A DNA stretch of 64,000 bases from contig SKCR01026770.1 of the NCBI GenBank assembly GCA_019454045.1, positions 1-64,000 of the forward strand, written 5' to 3'. Made by a program: the position numbers and the translations under genes. This DNA is from Zanthoxylum bungeanum (taxonomy: Eukaryota > Streptophyta > Magnoliopsida > Sapindales > Rutaceae). Positions 1 to 11,339 of the stretch are shown piece by piece (positions within the stretch are counted from its first letter, which is position 1; each line of letters opens with the position of its first letter). The notes beneath the pieces were generated by a model. That model searched no databases and had not been told where the DNA came from. It saw only the letters and a list, made by a program, of their open reading frames with translations.

Positions 1-692
1 TCAAGCTCATAAAAGCTGTTCACAACAACACCATAGCTCTTTAAGTCTGATTCCTTAGTTGCTTTCAACAACCTGCTGAAGTCATTATCTCCCATATCCT
101 GTTTTATAAAATCCGGCAATTGGTTTCTTGTAATCTTTAACTCATCAGGAAGATTAGGAATCACAAATGGCTCTGTATCTGATGAAACTTTCTTTTGTGG
201 CTCATATAGCGTCAGGCAAATTGCTGCACACAGAGAAAAGAAACAAGTGCCATGAAACACTAACCTGGGAATCCCAAACTTGGCAGCAGCGTCAGAGGCC
301 CAAGGAAAGAACATATCAGCTACCAAGCAATCTGGTTTATGCTCTTGCAAGAGCTGCTCAATGGGTTCTTGGAACTTAGTTGAGGCCATGAAAAACTTGG
401 CAGTCAATTCCATGTTCACATCATTGGTGATGGCATCAAAATTTTCACATCCCTCTGGCAAACCGGCCTCTACAGAAGGGAACTTGATGATCTTGACATC
501 AATTTCAATGCCCAATTCATTGGCTCTTTGAATTGGTTTTGAGAAGTGTGGAGCATTAGCTGGAGTTGTGATGATAGTGGTTTTCACCCCACGAATTCCA
601 AACAACTTGGCCATGTCCAGAGTTGGAATCATGTGGCCATGTGCCATGAATGGAAAGAAAAATACCTGAAGCTGACGAATTTCACTGCCCAT
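1..692 (-). CDS. UDP-glycosyltransferase, UGT73-like (N-terminal part)
   Basis: This is the 5' part of a family-1 glycosyltransferase that moves a sugar from a UDP-sugar to a small acceptor such as a phenolic or terpenoid; such enzymes are cytosolic. The ATG at 692-690 opens a stop-free frame of 230 codons that leaves the window at base 1. The N-terminus has the family's acceptor-side signature: PFMAHGHMIPTLDMAKLF at about residues 14-31, with the catalytic His at about residue 18, then ITTPANAPHF, FPSVEAGLPEGCEN, and CLVADMFFPWA, which carries the conserved Asp partner at about residue 120. These match the UGT73 clade (scopoletin and flavonoid glucosyltransferases). The C-terminal PSPG box lies outside the window, so sugar and acceptor cannot be assigned. 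No intron is seen, as is usual for UGT73. Sequence right of 692 is AT-rich promoter. Confidence 0.9.
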   Translation of the reverse strand, partial: MGSEIRQLQVFFFPFMAHGHMIPTLDMAKLFGIRGVKTTIITTPANAPHFSKPIQRANELGIEIDVKIIKFPSVEAGLPEGCENFDAITNDVNMELTAKFFMASTKFQEPIEQLLQEHKPDCLVADMFFPWASDAAAKFGIPRLVFHGTCFFSLCAAICLTLYEPQKKVSSDTEPFVIPNLPDELKITRNQLPDFIKQDMGDNDFSRLLKATKESDLKSYGVVVNSFYEL

Positions 693-1584
693 ATTCTCAC
701 TTCTTAAGCAACCAGATAATTTGAATAACAAAACGATGATGCAATAAATGAAGAGCAGTTGGGATTATTCTAAAGAGGATTAATGGTCTTCAATTAACAC
801 ACGTCTTTCTAGTCGTAGAAAATCTTGTGTGTAACAGTGATTGTACAATTAATTAAAACCCTAAATTTTATTATTTTTTCCCTTTTTTTTACAATTGCTC
901 ATTTAACTTTCTGTTTCAATTCTCTCTCTTATCCCATTTTGTATTGGCTGATTTTTATTTTTATTATTTATTTATTTATTTCATAGATATGTGGTTATTG
1001 ATTTGATGCGGCTGATTCATTAAAATTTTACTTTTAATCAGCAATTGATTTTGCTGGCAGATTCTTTATTATTATTTTTTTTAAAATGATATATTTACAC
1101 ACATTTATCCCTAAAATTCTCTAACTACAGTGATTTACGGTAATTTACTAATTTACTGTAGCTACAGTGAGGGAATTGGAAAATTTTAAGAATAAATGTA
1201 TTGTAAATATATCATTGCTTTTTTTTTTTATTCATATTAGGAAACTGTATTGGAGAATTCAAAGAAAACGGATGACCATTCCAATAATGATATTCCTGTT
1301 GATGAGAATGAGAGATTAGTGTTGAATCCAACAAAAAAATAAGAATTAAAAGATTGACTAATGCTAGAATAAAAGCAATTTAGAGAAGCGAGAAAGGAAG
1401 GCGATAAAATTATTTTATTTCTTTGCACATTTAGCAGTTACTATTTAACTTAATATAAAGTTGTATTTATTTTAATTATGACTATTTCTCATACGGACAA
1501 TGGAAAAATACAACTGTTAGTACTCCATCTCATTCAACAGACACACAACAATGGTCAACCATCAATTCATCATTTCATCACATC
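693..1584. other. AT-rich 5' flank of the glycosyltransferase gene
   Basis: No gene is visible. It holds the presumed UGT promoter with T-rich runs around 870-970, and an AT-rich stretch at 1080-1215 with short inverted words (ACTGTAGCTACAGT near 1156). I see no conserved protein in any frame. Confidence 0.5.
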
Positions 1585-1598
1585 AATTTCACAAACAT

Positions 1599-1840
1599 TT
1601 TTTTTGTTGGATAACCGGGTGTTCGGGCCAGCTTACGCGCATCTCGACTAATTCCCGGGACCTGTGCCCCGTGCCCTCAAAAGTTTCCCAACACAGATCA
1701 TGGTTAGTCGCTGGCTTTTCACATCAGGGGGCATGGCCCCAAGGAAATGCATCTAGTGAGATTAATTTGAACCTTCAACCTGAGAGGGAGCAAACCATTC
1801 AAGCCCAAAGCCTTTACCACTGAGGCAACCCCTTGGGGTT
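1599..1840 (-). mobile_element. tRNA-derived SINE, family A (full length)
   Basis: A short retroposon on the minus strand. It is flanked by a perfect 14-bp target duplication, AATTTCACAAACAT, at 1585-1598 and 1841-1854. Its tail is the T-run at 1599-1605 (A-tail on the minus strand). The head, read on the minus strand from 1840, carries a pol III A-box-like stretch (TTGCCTCAGTGGTAAAGG) and a weaker B-box-like stretch (AGGTTCAAATT) about 45 bases further in. The exact target duplication makes the boundaries secure; family assignment would need a repeat library. Confidence 0.75.
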
Positions 1841-1871
1841 AATTTCACAAACATGCTTGTTGGAATTGATC

Positions 1872-2043
1872 AAATGCCTAATTTGAGCCGAGTAGTATCT
1901 GAAATCACCATTGACTCGTGGGTTCGAATCCAGGAATGCGATTCTTGTAAAAGCTTGAGACATAGTGTTTTATTTACTTCGCTTAAGCTCGAAATGAATG
2001 ATTTGACTATGAGGTTTCCAATGATTTTAAAAAAAAAAAAAAA
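1872..2043 (+). mobile_element. tRNA-derived SINE, family B (diverged copy)
   Basis: A perfect B-box GGTTCGAATCC lies at 1921-1931, an A-box-like GAGCCGAGTAG at about 1885, and an A-run ends the copy at about 2029-2043. The body aligns by eye with the minus-strand SINE at 52136-52317 over the B-box region, a TTCTTGTAA segment and a TTTCGCTTAAGC-like segment. GAATTGATC before the element and again near 2066 could be the target duplication, but the second copy is separated from the tail. The left boundary is approximate. Confidence 0.55.
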
Positions 2044-2409
2044 TTCAATCTTTAATCTTTTAAATTGAATTGATCCTGACAAAGCATTTGGTTATATGTA
2101 GCATGGTCTTCATTTTTGCCTTCAGCTGATGCATTTGGACAATGGTCTTACTTCAGTCAGGTTTAATTTTCTATTTAACCTTTTGAAATAATTATTTGAA
2201 TGATTAATTATATTTACATTCTAATTTATATAGTTAAACTTTCGATGTAGGATTCAAATAATTGTAACATGGACAACTTGCAACGTCAAAGTCAACGAAA
2301 TTGAATTTGTTATTCTTTCTTTTTTTAACTAAGTCTAGTTATAGTATTCTTAGTACAAAAAGTACAAAATTACAAATTGTATCTTTAAATTGAAATTTTA
2401 ACCCAAAAA

Positions 2410-2431
2410 AAATAATAATAATAATAATAAT
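2410..2431. repeat. (AAT)n microsatellite
   Basis: A run of seven AAT units inside AT-rich intergenic DNA. No gene is seen from 2044 to 2990. A stretch at about 2540-2660 reads on the minus strand like a CT-rich 5' leader (GAGAGAGAG at 2645-2653), but nothing coding follows it. Confidence 0.6.
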
Positions 2432-2989
2432 TAATACATCCATACAAGCTTCATCAATAAATGAACAACATTAAAAATCTAAAATAAGCAAAATGAAATA
2501 TAAAAGAGTACCAAAAATTAAATTCCCAGTTAACGAATCAGAAACCCTAAAAGCTGAAATTAATGTATCAGGTGCTAGCGAAGGCCTAAAAGCTGGTGAG
2601 GAACGCAACGAACACACTCAAAATGACAAGAACCCAGAAAATTGAGAGAGAGAGTGGACTGGTGAAAATTTACTAAGTTGATGAGTGGGATTTATCTCCT
2701 TCAAAGAGAAATAGATTTTTCTAAAAACATGTCCACTTTTTAGTGGCCGTTGAATTTATTTATCGATAAGCATAAAAAAACAAAGCAACAAAGATTTTTC
2801 TTGAAGTGTCCATCGAGGCAAGTTCAAAAGCGAAAATGATAAAAATATAATATAGTTGGCTCTGCGTCTGTCTCTCTGTCGATATATATCTTGATAGATA
2901 TAACGACAGCTTTCCATTCCATTATTGCGTAAGCTCATGCGTCATTGCGTCAATGCCCTTGGGCCTGGCTAAGATACCCAGGGATATGA

Positions 2990-3240
2990 CCGTTGGATAA
3001 ACCAGTAATAAATTTTAATTATAAAAGCCATTCTCTCTCTCCAACTCTCCCAAATCTCTTACTCTCACGATCTCTCTCTCACACAACAGAAAAAAAAAAA
3101 AAATTCCCCAAAATTTTTGCCCTAAAATTGGGATACGCTGACGCCATTTCACAGGTTCTACTTCATCGTTGCTGTTAAATTCCGTCGCTGCTACACTTCA
3201 TCCTCTACGCCGTCGCTGGATTTTGTGGTTGGTAAATGTT
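2990..3240 (+). promoter_or_regulatory. Candidate promoter / CT-rich 5' leader
   Basis: TATAAAAG-like and CT-rich tracts (TCTCTCTCTCCAACTCTCC near 3032 and CTCTCTCTCACACAACAG near 3071) followed by a poly-A stretch and a GC-richer segment to about 3230 resemble the transcription start and leader of a plant gene. A possible GT donor lies near 3230. The downstream exons are degenerate (see 3453-3540), so this may be the front of a dead or non-coding gene. Confidence 0.3.
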
Positions 3241-3452
3241 GATTACACTGCATCATCTATATTTTTAGTCATTTAGTATTTTTTTTCTTGTTTCAAATCT
3301 TGCATGCAAGTTCAAGCCATTCTCTCTGCTACTCAGTCTAGCCCTGTTGTTGTTTCTTGGTAGGCTAAGAATTGACATCTTTGTTAGATAAGTAGATAAA
3401 GTTTGGCTTATTAATGGCTGAAAAAATTACTGTGTTGGGATTGGATTTTAGG

Positions 3453-3540
3453 GAATATGCAAGATTTATGAACATTAGAGATGGCAGGGGAGGGACGATG
3501 TTGCACTTGGCAGCTCGTCAAAGACGGTCTGAGTGTACTT
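3453..3540 (+). pseudogene. XBAT31/33-like ankyrin exon fragment
   Basis: An open stretch reads NIRDGRGGTMLHLAARQRR, the ankyrin-repeat core typical of the plant XBAT E3 ubiquitin ligases (RING plus ankyrin repeats). It follows a plausible splice acceptor (GATTTTAG at 3445-3452) and keeps about 29 codons. The neighbouring ankyrin repeats and the RING domain are not found within the window. The Met in the TMLHLAA motif, where Pro is usual (TPLHLAA), also suggests relaxed constraint. It is best read as a captured or surviving exon fragment, not a gene. Confidence 0.5.
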
Positions 3541-4589
3541 ATTGTGTTTTTCAGTCATTTTTTAGTTTATTTCTTCTAATGTGCACCTAAGGAAGTCCTA
3601 AAAAAATCTGTTTATAAGTATGTCTTTCATTTTTTGCAAATTTCTTGAGCAGTGATGGCAAAATATTTTTAAATTTTCCAGGAGTATTGGGGCTATCTAA
3701 TGAGTTTTTTTGGTCAATTTTTTAAGTTTATTGCTTCTAGCTTTTTCTTTTTGAATTCTTTAGTTCTGATCATAGTTTGACCTTCATTTTTGCAAACTTT
3801 TGTAGGGAAATGATGTTGGACTTCTGGGAAGATGAGTGTATTACCTTCTGCTATCAGTTGATCTACCTGGACCTTTCAATCAGTTTGTGATCATTTTTCC
3901 CTTTTCCTTTATGAATTAAAAAATATTGCTTTAGAACCTTTTTTTTCAAGTGACTATTTTCTATCAAATATTTACTAAATGTTGCTCTAAAGCTGAAAAA
4001 CAGAGGACCAATGGAAGAGATGAAACTGCATTCATCCATATAGAAATCCAGCCCGGGTGAAGTATGCTAAGAATGTATTTATAGTTGAATGGTTCATGAC
4101 AGAGATTAATATTACCATGCCTTTTTGCCCTTTTTGTGTGAATTCATGCCTGGTTTATTTTAATTTGAATTTGAAAGATAAGGCTGCCACAGCTTTGGAA
4201 CAAATATGAGAAGCATAATCTGAAACTACAACTCTTAAGTTTAATGACAAAGAGAATAATATTGACCCAGGAAGAAATTATTTGTCAATTGCGACTGAAG
4301 TGAGATTTATTTCTAGATTTTTCTATGTGTAACTATATGCTGCATCTATTTTCTTGGAAGATGTTGTCCTGAAGAGATGTTGGTTTGCTTGCCACTGGAG
4401 TTTAGCTGTACAGCTCGGTGGTAAACTTGCTATAATAATCTTTCAAGAAGATGAAATGAGTTGCATTCGCTACTGAAATTAGTTTTCTCAGTAATGTTAT
4501 CTCGAAGTTTTGGACATATTTCATTTTTTATACTCTGATTTTAGGTTACGTTACAACTCAATCTTATGCATTTGGTCTCAACAGTTTAG
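3541..4589. other. Non-coding host DNA left of the Tat element
   Basis: AT-rich sequence with intron-like T-runs and several short exon-like islands (about 3985-4070 and 4180-4310) that I cannot assign to a protein. It ends at the 5-bp target site CCTTA of the large retrotransposon. Confidence 0.4.
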
Positions 4590-4594
4590 CCTTA

Positions 4595-5319
4595 TGTTGG
4601 CGGTGTAAAAAGGCCCTATGACAGTTAAGCAGCACGGCATGGGTAAAATGGGTAATTCCCATCTTGGTCGAAATCATTAAATGCCGACCCGACCACATGA
4701 GTAAGAGACCGAGCACTTGACGATAGGCGACCGACCACTTGAGGCCGGGTGACAGCATTCTCAGCTCAGAAGCCCATGATGGCCGACCATGTCTAGACCG
4801 ACCAGATGGCGAAGCATGCCCAGAAGATAAGACATCCTATTTCTACGGGGAAAAGGGATAAAATTATCCTACTTTCACACGGAAACTGATAATTCAGTGT
4901 CCTGTTAGGATAAATAAAGTGAAGTCAGTTTCGGATTAGGAATCCTCATAGGAAAAGGAGATTGTTTCAACTGGGAATCCTTATGCTAGAAGGAATCTGA
5001 TTTCTCTGTTATTATAAATAGGAGGGTAGAGTATGTGTAAAGGGGCATCAGAATCATTACCATCAGACTTGTAAAAAAAAAGAAGCAGAGTTGAGAAGCG
5101 TGTCTGAGTAATAAAAGTATCATCCTTTTTGCGCCCGTGGACGTAGGTCGGATCAAGATCCGCCGAACCACGTTAAATCTCCTTGTCGATTGGCGTATTA
5201 TCTGTCTTTGCTAAGTTTGCTTTTGGTTTCCCCTTAACCGAACAAATTCACTATTGAGAGAGGATTGTCTAGGGAGTAATATTCCCATATTGCCCTAATG
5301 CCAAAATCAGCCGTCAACA
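4595..5319 (+). repeat. 5' LTR of Tat element
   Basis: 725 bp, TG...CA ends. It carries TATAAATAG near 5014 as the likely promoter. Against the 3' LTR it matches closely throughout except for about 36 extra bases near 4678-4713. Confidence 0.93.
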
Positions 5320-5321
5320 GT

Positions 5322-5339
5322 TGGCGCCGTCTGTGGGGA
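5322..5339 (+). other. Primer binding site, tRNA-Asp-like
   Basis: TGGCGCCGTCTGTGGGG begins two bases after the 5' LTR. The first nine bases fit the 3' end of plant tRNA-Asp (complement of ACGGCGCCA); the remainder matches partially. Confidence 0.7.
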
Positions 5340-5371
5340 ACTCAACAAAAAGTGGTTCGCGTAGTAAGACG

Positions 5372-6840
5372 ATGGCAGAAGGCGGAAATCACCAATCGTC
5401 GGGGAATCTGGCCACAGATTGGATGAAGAAGATAGAAGAAAGCATAAGGAAGGACATGGAGGATAGTCAGGCCCTCCTAAAAACCATGATGGACCGACTG
5501 GAGAGAATGGAAGGGGGGAACCGCGAGAAGCCTGAAACCAGAGCTAATCAAAGAAGATGAGAGATAGCAGATGGAAAGAGAGTTGTGGATACAAGTGAGG
5601 ACGATGGACCTAGGAGGAGGGGGCCTTACGGGATAAAATCCATAGTTGTGGAAAAAGATTCACAAGCAGAGGACACATGGGAAGAAGAAGAAGAGAGACG
5701 TTCGACAGATTCCTCTTATGATAGTCTCCGCTACACTGGAAGAGGGGGCACAAAGTACGACGAGATTGTTCGAGAGATCCCAAGGCGTGAGGAACACCGC
5801 ACCCGTGGAAACAAACATGAAGAAGAGCGCAGAAGGCGACATGGCGGCCCAAATAGCGAGGTAAAATCTTGGTTAAAAAAAGAGATGGCCAAGTGGGGGG
5901 CAAGCCTCAAAACAGATACAGGAGACGCCCGAGATGACAAAGAGAATCCCCCCTCACAGAAGAAATAAAATCAGCAAAATTCCCGAAAAGGTTCAACATG
6001 CCGACCATGACGCCCTACAAAGGCTATACCGATCCAAAATCCCATATTGAGAGCTTTGTACTATTGATGGAGGTCCAATGAGTGACAGGGGACGCCGTGT
6101 GCAAGGTATTCCCCCTAACCTTTGGTGGATCCGCCATTATATGGTATAGAAGTCTAGCCCCATAGAGCATTGATAGCTTTGCACAACTCAGAAAGTCGTT
6201 CGTACGGCACTTCAAAGGGGTCTGCGCCCCTAAAAAGACAATCGGAGAGTTAAGACTCATGAAGCAGGGAGACGACGAGCCCCTAAAAACATTTATTGAG
6301 AGGTATCATAACATGGTGCTCGAAGTCGGGGGGTATGAGTCTCCCGAGGCCTTGGAAAGCCTGAAGGGAGCCTTAAAAGTCGGAAGACTATGGACCCACC
6401 TAAGGATCCAAGGCACCCCAGACTATGCAAACCGCTCTGGAGGTAGCCCGGAAGTTCGTCTCGTTAGAAAATGAGGAAAAAATCTCCCAAATAGGACGAC
6501 CATCAGAGAGAGGACGATAAGGGCAGAGACCCCCCGACGAGCAGACATGGAGCCCAAAAAACCACCCCCAAAGCACAAGGAATTCAAGCCTATACCTCGG
6601 AACAAACAGGAAAGAGGAGCCCCGACCCAAGTAAACCATGTCTTCAGGGAAGATGCGTACATTCCCCTGAAAAAGCCACTGGGGCAAATCGTCATGGAGA
6701 TCAAGGAAAATACCTCTTAATAGAACCAACCTCAGGAGATTCCCCCTGATAAGAGAAATCAAAAAGCCTATTGCGTACATCATAATCTGAAAGGACACGC
6801 GACAGCAGATGGTGCAAAGATTTGCGGGAACAGATGGAAG
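5372..6840 (+). pseudogene. Broken gag of Tat element
   Basis: Gag forms the virus-like particle. The likely ATG is at 5372. An acidic, charged N-terminal part runs to about 5965. The capsid-type retrotransposon gag domain follows at about 5998-6470 (PYKGYTDPKSHIESF, then FAQLRKSFVRHF, then QGDDEPLKTFIERYHN). A CCHC-like knuckle remnant (YCVHHNLKGHATAD) lies near 6768. In-frame stops occur at 5558, 5966, about 6078 and about 6161, and the frame changes between 5965 and 5998 and again after 6474, so no complete protein can be made. Confidence 0.8.
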
Positions 6841-7004
6841 ACCTGGCGAGGAATGGATATTTAAATAAATTTATTGACCATGAAGTCATGACGGCTAGGC
6901 AGAGGGCGCATGATCGACAGATAAATATCATCGTAGGAGGGAAAACCCTGGCCGGAGATTCTAATCGTCGAGGAAAAAAACTATAGCAGGCTCGGGGGAC
7001 AGAC

Positions 7005-8640
7005 GTGCTAGAAAAAATAGGCCCCGAGATTACAAGGTGGGCGGTCGGTACCAATAATGTTCACCGACGAGGACGCCAAAGGGTAAGCTTCCCCCACGAC
7101 GATGCGTTAATTATCAAGGCAGTAATCGGCGGCTCCGAGGTAAACAGAATCCTGGTGGACCTCGGGAGTGCGGTAGACATAATCTCCAAAGAGGCCCTGG
7201 ACAGCCTTGAAGTAGAGTATGCGGCTCTGACCAATAATAGCACCCCCTTATATGGCTTCGGGGGCTCAACGGTCGTCCCGTTAGGGAGGATACAGTTAGC
7301 AGTAACAATCGGGACTCATCCCCGAACTCGGACAATCATGATAAATTTCACCGTAGTGGACTGCATGAACAGCTACCAAGTCATCGTTGGTCGGCCTTTC
7401 ATGATGAAGAAAAAGGCAGCAATGTCTTGCTATCACTTGAAACTGAAATTCCCCACCCGGAAAGGGATCGGGATCGCATGCGGAAGTCAGAAGGCAGCCC
7501 GCAGCTGCTTTGCAACTCTCTCACGAGAAACCCTCTACATTGAGGAGGGTACCAAAAAACGGCAAAGGAATGAAGACGGAGGAAAAGCCAGTGGAGATCC
7601 CAGTCCTCGGCCAAACAGAATAGCCCGGCTAGCGGCGGCTGAGGAATTAGAAGGGATAGAACTCTTCGGACCGGGAAAAAACATAAAGATAGGGGGAGGC
7701 TTGAACAAGACCCTGAGACAAAGCCTACTAGAATGTCTGAAAGAGTATCCGGACATCTTCGCATGGGGACATAACGACATGCCCGGGATTGAGCCAAAAT
7801 TCATCAACCACCGCCTAGCAGTAAACCCTGCGCGCAAACCGGTTAAACAAAAAAGAAGGAACTTCAATCAAGAATTGAGCAAAGCAGTGGCCACCGAGGT
7901 GGAAAAATTATTAAAAGCCGGTTTCATCAGAGAAGTAAAATACCCGGAGTGGGTATCAAACGTAGTGCTAGTGAAAAAACCCAATGGAAAATGGAGGATG
8001 TGTTAGATTTTACCGACCTCAATAAAGCTTGCCCAAAAGACAGCTTCCCTCTACCAAACATAGATCGGCTGGTAGATGCAACAGCCTGCCAAAGATTGCT
8101 AAGTTTCATGGACGCCTTCTCAGGATACAACCAGGTCAAGATGCATCCGGCAGACGAGGAGGAAAACAACTTTTATCACTGATCAAGGGCTTTATTGATA
8201 AAAGTGATGCCCTTCGGACTAAAGAATGCAGGGGCAACTTTTCAGAGGTTAGTAAACAGAATTTTCAAGCCACTCATCGGCACGTCAATGCTGGTATACG
8301 TCGACGACATGATAACAATGTCTGAAGAAACGAGATGTCATGTTACCGACCTGAAGAAAACTTTTGAGCTACTAAGGAAACACAATTTAAAGCTCAACCC
8401 AGAAAAATGTGCTTTCGGGGTGGCCTCGGGAAAATTTTTAGGCTACATGGTAAGCTCCCGAGGCATAGAAGCAAATCCACAGAAGATCCAAGCTGTATTG
8501 GACTTAAAATCCCCCAGGACAGTAAAAGAAGTACAAAGCCTGACCGGCAGGATGGCCGCGCTCAACCGATTCATTTCCCGAGCAACTGACAAATGCCACC
8601 ATTTCTTCAACGTCATCAAAAAAGCAAAAAAGGAAATCGA
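7005..8640 (+). pseudogene. Broken protease and reverse transcriptase of Tat element
   Basis: The protease domain (about 7110-7420) has the flap-like LYGFGG and the IVGRPFM motif, but the active site reads VDLGSA where Asp-(Thr/Ser)-Gly is expected. The linker leads to the reverse transcriptase N-terminus (GFIREVKYPEWVSNVVLVKK near 7918). The frame breaks at about 8003 (stop at 8004-8006), resumes as FTDLNKACPKDSFPLP, breaks again near 8180, and continues with FGLKNAGATFQR and the catalytic YVDD box near 8298. The polymerase is therefore split in three. Confidence 0.88.
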
Positions 8641-9642
8641 CTGGACGCCGGAATGCGAGGAGGCATTCCTGCAGTTAAAACAATATTTAACGCAGCCCCC
8701 ACTCCTAGCAAAACCGCTCCCAGGAGAAACCTTGTACTTATACTTGGCTGTCTTAAAACACGCAGTAAGTTCGGTACTAGTACAAGAGGTCGACAAGGTC
8801 CAAAAGCCAGTGTATTACACCAGCAAAGCTCTGATAGACACCGAGACCCGGTATCCAGTACATGAACTGATTGCCTTATCACTAGTCACTGCAGCCCAGA
8901 AACTGCGACCTTATTTCCAAGCCCATCCTATCGGTGTCTACACCGACTACCCTCTAAGACAGATCCTGCAGAAGCCAGATGTCTCCGGCCGGTTAATAAA
9001 ATGGTCAGTAGAACTGAGTGAATACGACATCTCTTACCTCCCGAGAGCAGCGATAAAAGGGCAAGCCCTAGCAGACTTTGTCGCCGAATTCACTGAACCT
9101 CAGGTCATGACTGTAAAGGAAGACAAATGGGAGATGTCTGTAGACGGGTCCGCCAGCTCGCAGGGCAATGGAGCAGGAATCGTGCTAAAAACGATAAATG
9201 AGAAGAAGTATTACTCGCCATAAGATTCGCCTTCAGGGCTACGAACAATGAAGCAGAGTACGAGGCAATCCTGACCGGATTAAGACTATGCACGGTGATG
9301 GGAGTCCGTGACGTAGTAGTAAAAAGTGACTCGCAGTTGGCAATACAACAGCTAAAGGGGGAGTTTCAAGCCCGAGAGCCAAACATGATGGCCTACTTAA
9401 CTGAGGTAAGAAAGTTGGTGGAAAAGATGGGGAGCGTACGCTTCGAGCAAATTAATCGAGAAAAAAACTATGAGGCAGACTCTTTGGCACGGCTCGCATC
9501 CTCAACAAAAGAAGAAAACCCCAGAGTAATCCCTATCATCTGCCTTCGGGAGAAAAGCATAGGGGAGCTCGAAGTAGAAATACTAAGTAAAGAAGGCGAA
9601 ACCTCGTGGATGCGGCCAATTAGGAGATACCTGGAAGCATGA
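8641..9642 (+). pseudogene. RNase H and second (additional) RNase H of Tat element
   Basis: The ordinary retrotransposon RNase H follows the polymerase (about 8640-9080, ending in a short connection with GQALADFVAEF). A second, cellular-type RNase H then follows: MSVDGSASSQGNGAGIVL near 9130 with its first Asp, EAEYEAI near 9250, SDSQLAIQQLKGEFQ near 9327 and NYEADSLARLAS near 9466. Two RNase H domains in series mark the Tat lineage. A stop at 9221-9223 falls inside the second domain, and another closes the frame at 9640-9642. Confidence 0.88.
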
Positions 9643-9649
9643 GTAACGC

Positions 9650-10824
9650 CCGAGGACAAAAAGGAGTCCAGAAAGTTAAAGTACAAAAGCACCAAATTTT
9701 CCCTAATCGACGGGGTGCTTTACCGAAGAGGCTACACAGTACCTCTCTTAAGATGTTTAGCGGAAGAAGAAGCGGATTACATACTCAGAGAAATACATGC
9801 AGGCATCTGTGGAAGTCACGCTGGGGGGCAGTCAATTGCTGTCAAAGCTTTAAAACAGGGATTCTACTGGCCGATTATGCATCAAGACGGCATGAAGGTG
9901 GCCCGAAAATGCGAAGGGTGCCAGAAGAATGCCAATATTCACCACCAGCCAGCAGAACAGTTAGCTACCCTGCTCAGTCCCTGGCCGTTCGCCCAATGGG
10001 GGCTAGACATCATCGGACCAATGCCGCGGGGTCGAGGACAGGCAAAATACGCCATCGTGGCCATAGACTATTTCACCAAATGGGTGGAAGCCGAACCCCT
10101 ATCCACCATCACAAAGAAAAGGGCTACGGGATTTCTGAAGAAAAATATCATCTGTCGGTTCGGCATCCCTCAAGCCATCATTATTGATAATGGAAAGCAG
10201 TTCGACAGCAAAGGCTTCAGGAAACTTTGTGAAGACCTCCAGATCGCCTTGAGATTCGCCTCACCATCCCATCCCAAGTTAAACGGGCAGGTCGAAGCCA
10301 CGAACAAAATCATCAAAGCAAATCTCAAAGCTCGGCTCGGATCCAGCAAAGGCTTATGGGTCGAGGAGCTACCAGAAGTGCTATGGGCACATCGGACGAC
10401 CTACAAAAATTCCACAGGAGAGACTCCGTTTTCCTTAGCCTACGGATGCGAAGCCGTTATACCAGCTGAAATCGGAGTGGCTACCCACAGGGTCCAGCAT
10501 TATGAGAAAGAGCAGAATGAAGAGCTTATCAGAAGCCACCTCGACCTGGTCGAAGAAAAAAGAGAAAGGTCAGCAATGAAGACAGCAATCTACCAACAAA
10601 GAATGACCCGCTTTTATAACAAAAAAGTGCGAACCCGCACCTTCCTCCCAGGCGACTTGGTATTAAGAAGAGTCACACTAAATACTCGAAGACTAGAGGA
10701 AGGCTCGCTAGGCGCCAAATGGGAAGGACCCTATAAAATTGCGGAAATAATAAAGCCAGGGGTCTACATTTTAGAACAGCCGGACGACACGCGAATAAGG
10801 AACCCTGGAATGCCGAGATGTTGA
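9650..10824 (+). pseudogene. Integrase of Tat element
   Basis: The frame open from about 9700 to 10824 encodes an integrase. It has an HHCC zinc-binding head (histidines in REIHAGICGSHAGG, cysteines in CEGCQ near 9912) and the DDE core, with Asp in WGLDIIGPMP (near 10000), Asp in IIIDNGKQFD (near 10180) and Glu in NGQVEATNK (near 10285). A C-terminal region with FLPGDLVLRR and WEGPYKI follows. No chromodomain is seen, consistent with a non-chromovirus. The domain itself looks intact, but it depends on a broken upstream frame. Confidence 0.9.
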
Positions 10825-11059
10825 GAAGATACTTTCAGTAGACTAATTTTCTTTTTCGCAGCAACCCAACAAGAGGTGGGAACCCCAACGTAAAGCTTTT
10901 TCTCGAAAAATCCCGCAGAAGAGAGCTGTAAGAAGGGCAGTATGTCCCCGAACATGAATAAAACCTTCTCTTTTCAAAAGAAAAAATTTGTTCATCCACT
11001 TTCTTAAAACAAAGTTAAAAGCCATATACAAAACAGGGGACATACTCGACGCCCACTAC

Positions 11060-11260
11060 AAAAGATAGTTGGCACCAAGGCCACTTCATTATTCGGCTCG
11101 GGGCTGGATTACGTTCCACCGAGGCCGCTTTGATAATCGGCTCGGGGCTGGATTACGTTCCACCGAGGCCGCTTCGATAATCGGCTCGGGGCTGGATCTT
11201 GTTCCGCCGAGGCCACTTGACTATTCGGCTAGGGGTCGGGTTACGTCCCACCGAGTAATG
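11060..11260. repeat. 44-bp tandem repeat array in Tat 3' region
   Basis: Four units with the word CGGCTCGGGGCTGGATT start at 11094, 11138, 11182 and 11226: an exact 44-bp period. Tandem repeats in the 3' untranslated region are well known for Tat/Ogre-type elements. Confidence 0.85.
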
Positions 11261-11339
11261 CTTATTGGCCTGGGGACGGAACATTCCTCAGAACCAAATG
11301 TCTCTCAAGCTCGGGGTCCTCAAAATATTCAGGGACATA

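Noticed and set aside
1551..1823. 90-codon plus-strand ORF
   Set aside because: It lies almost entirely within the minus-strand SINE; no protein family resemblance.
1921..1931. tRNA gene
   Set aside because: Perfect B-box only; no cloverleaf, and an A-tail follows, so it is a SINE.
6400..6798. 132-codon minus-strand ORF over gag
   Set aside because: Shadow of the gag/linker region; composition follows the sense frame.
7399..7867. Minus-strand ORFs over protease-RT
   Set aside because: Antisense shadows of pol; no domain.
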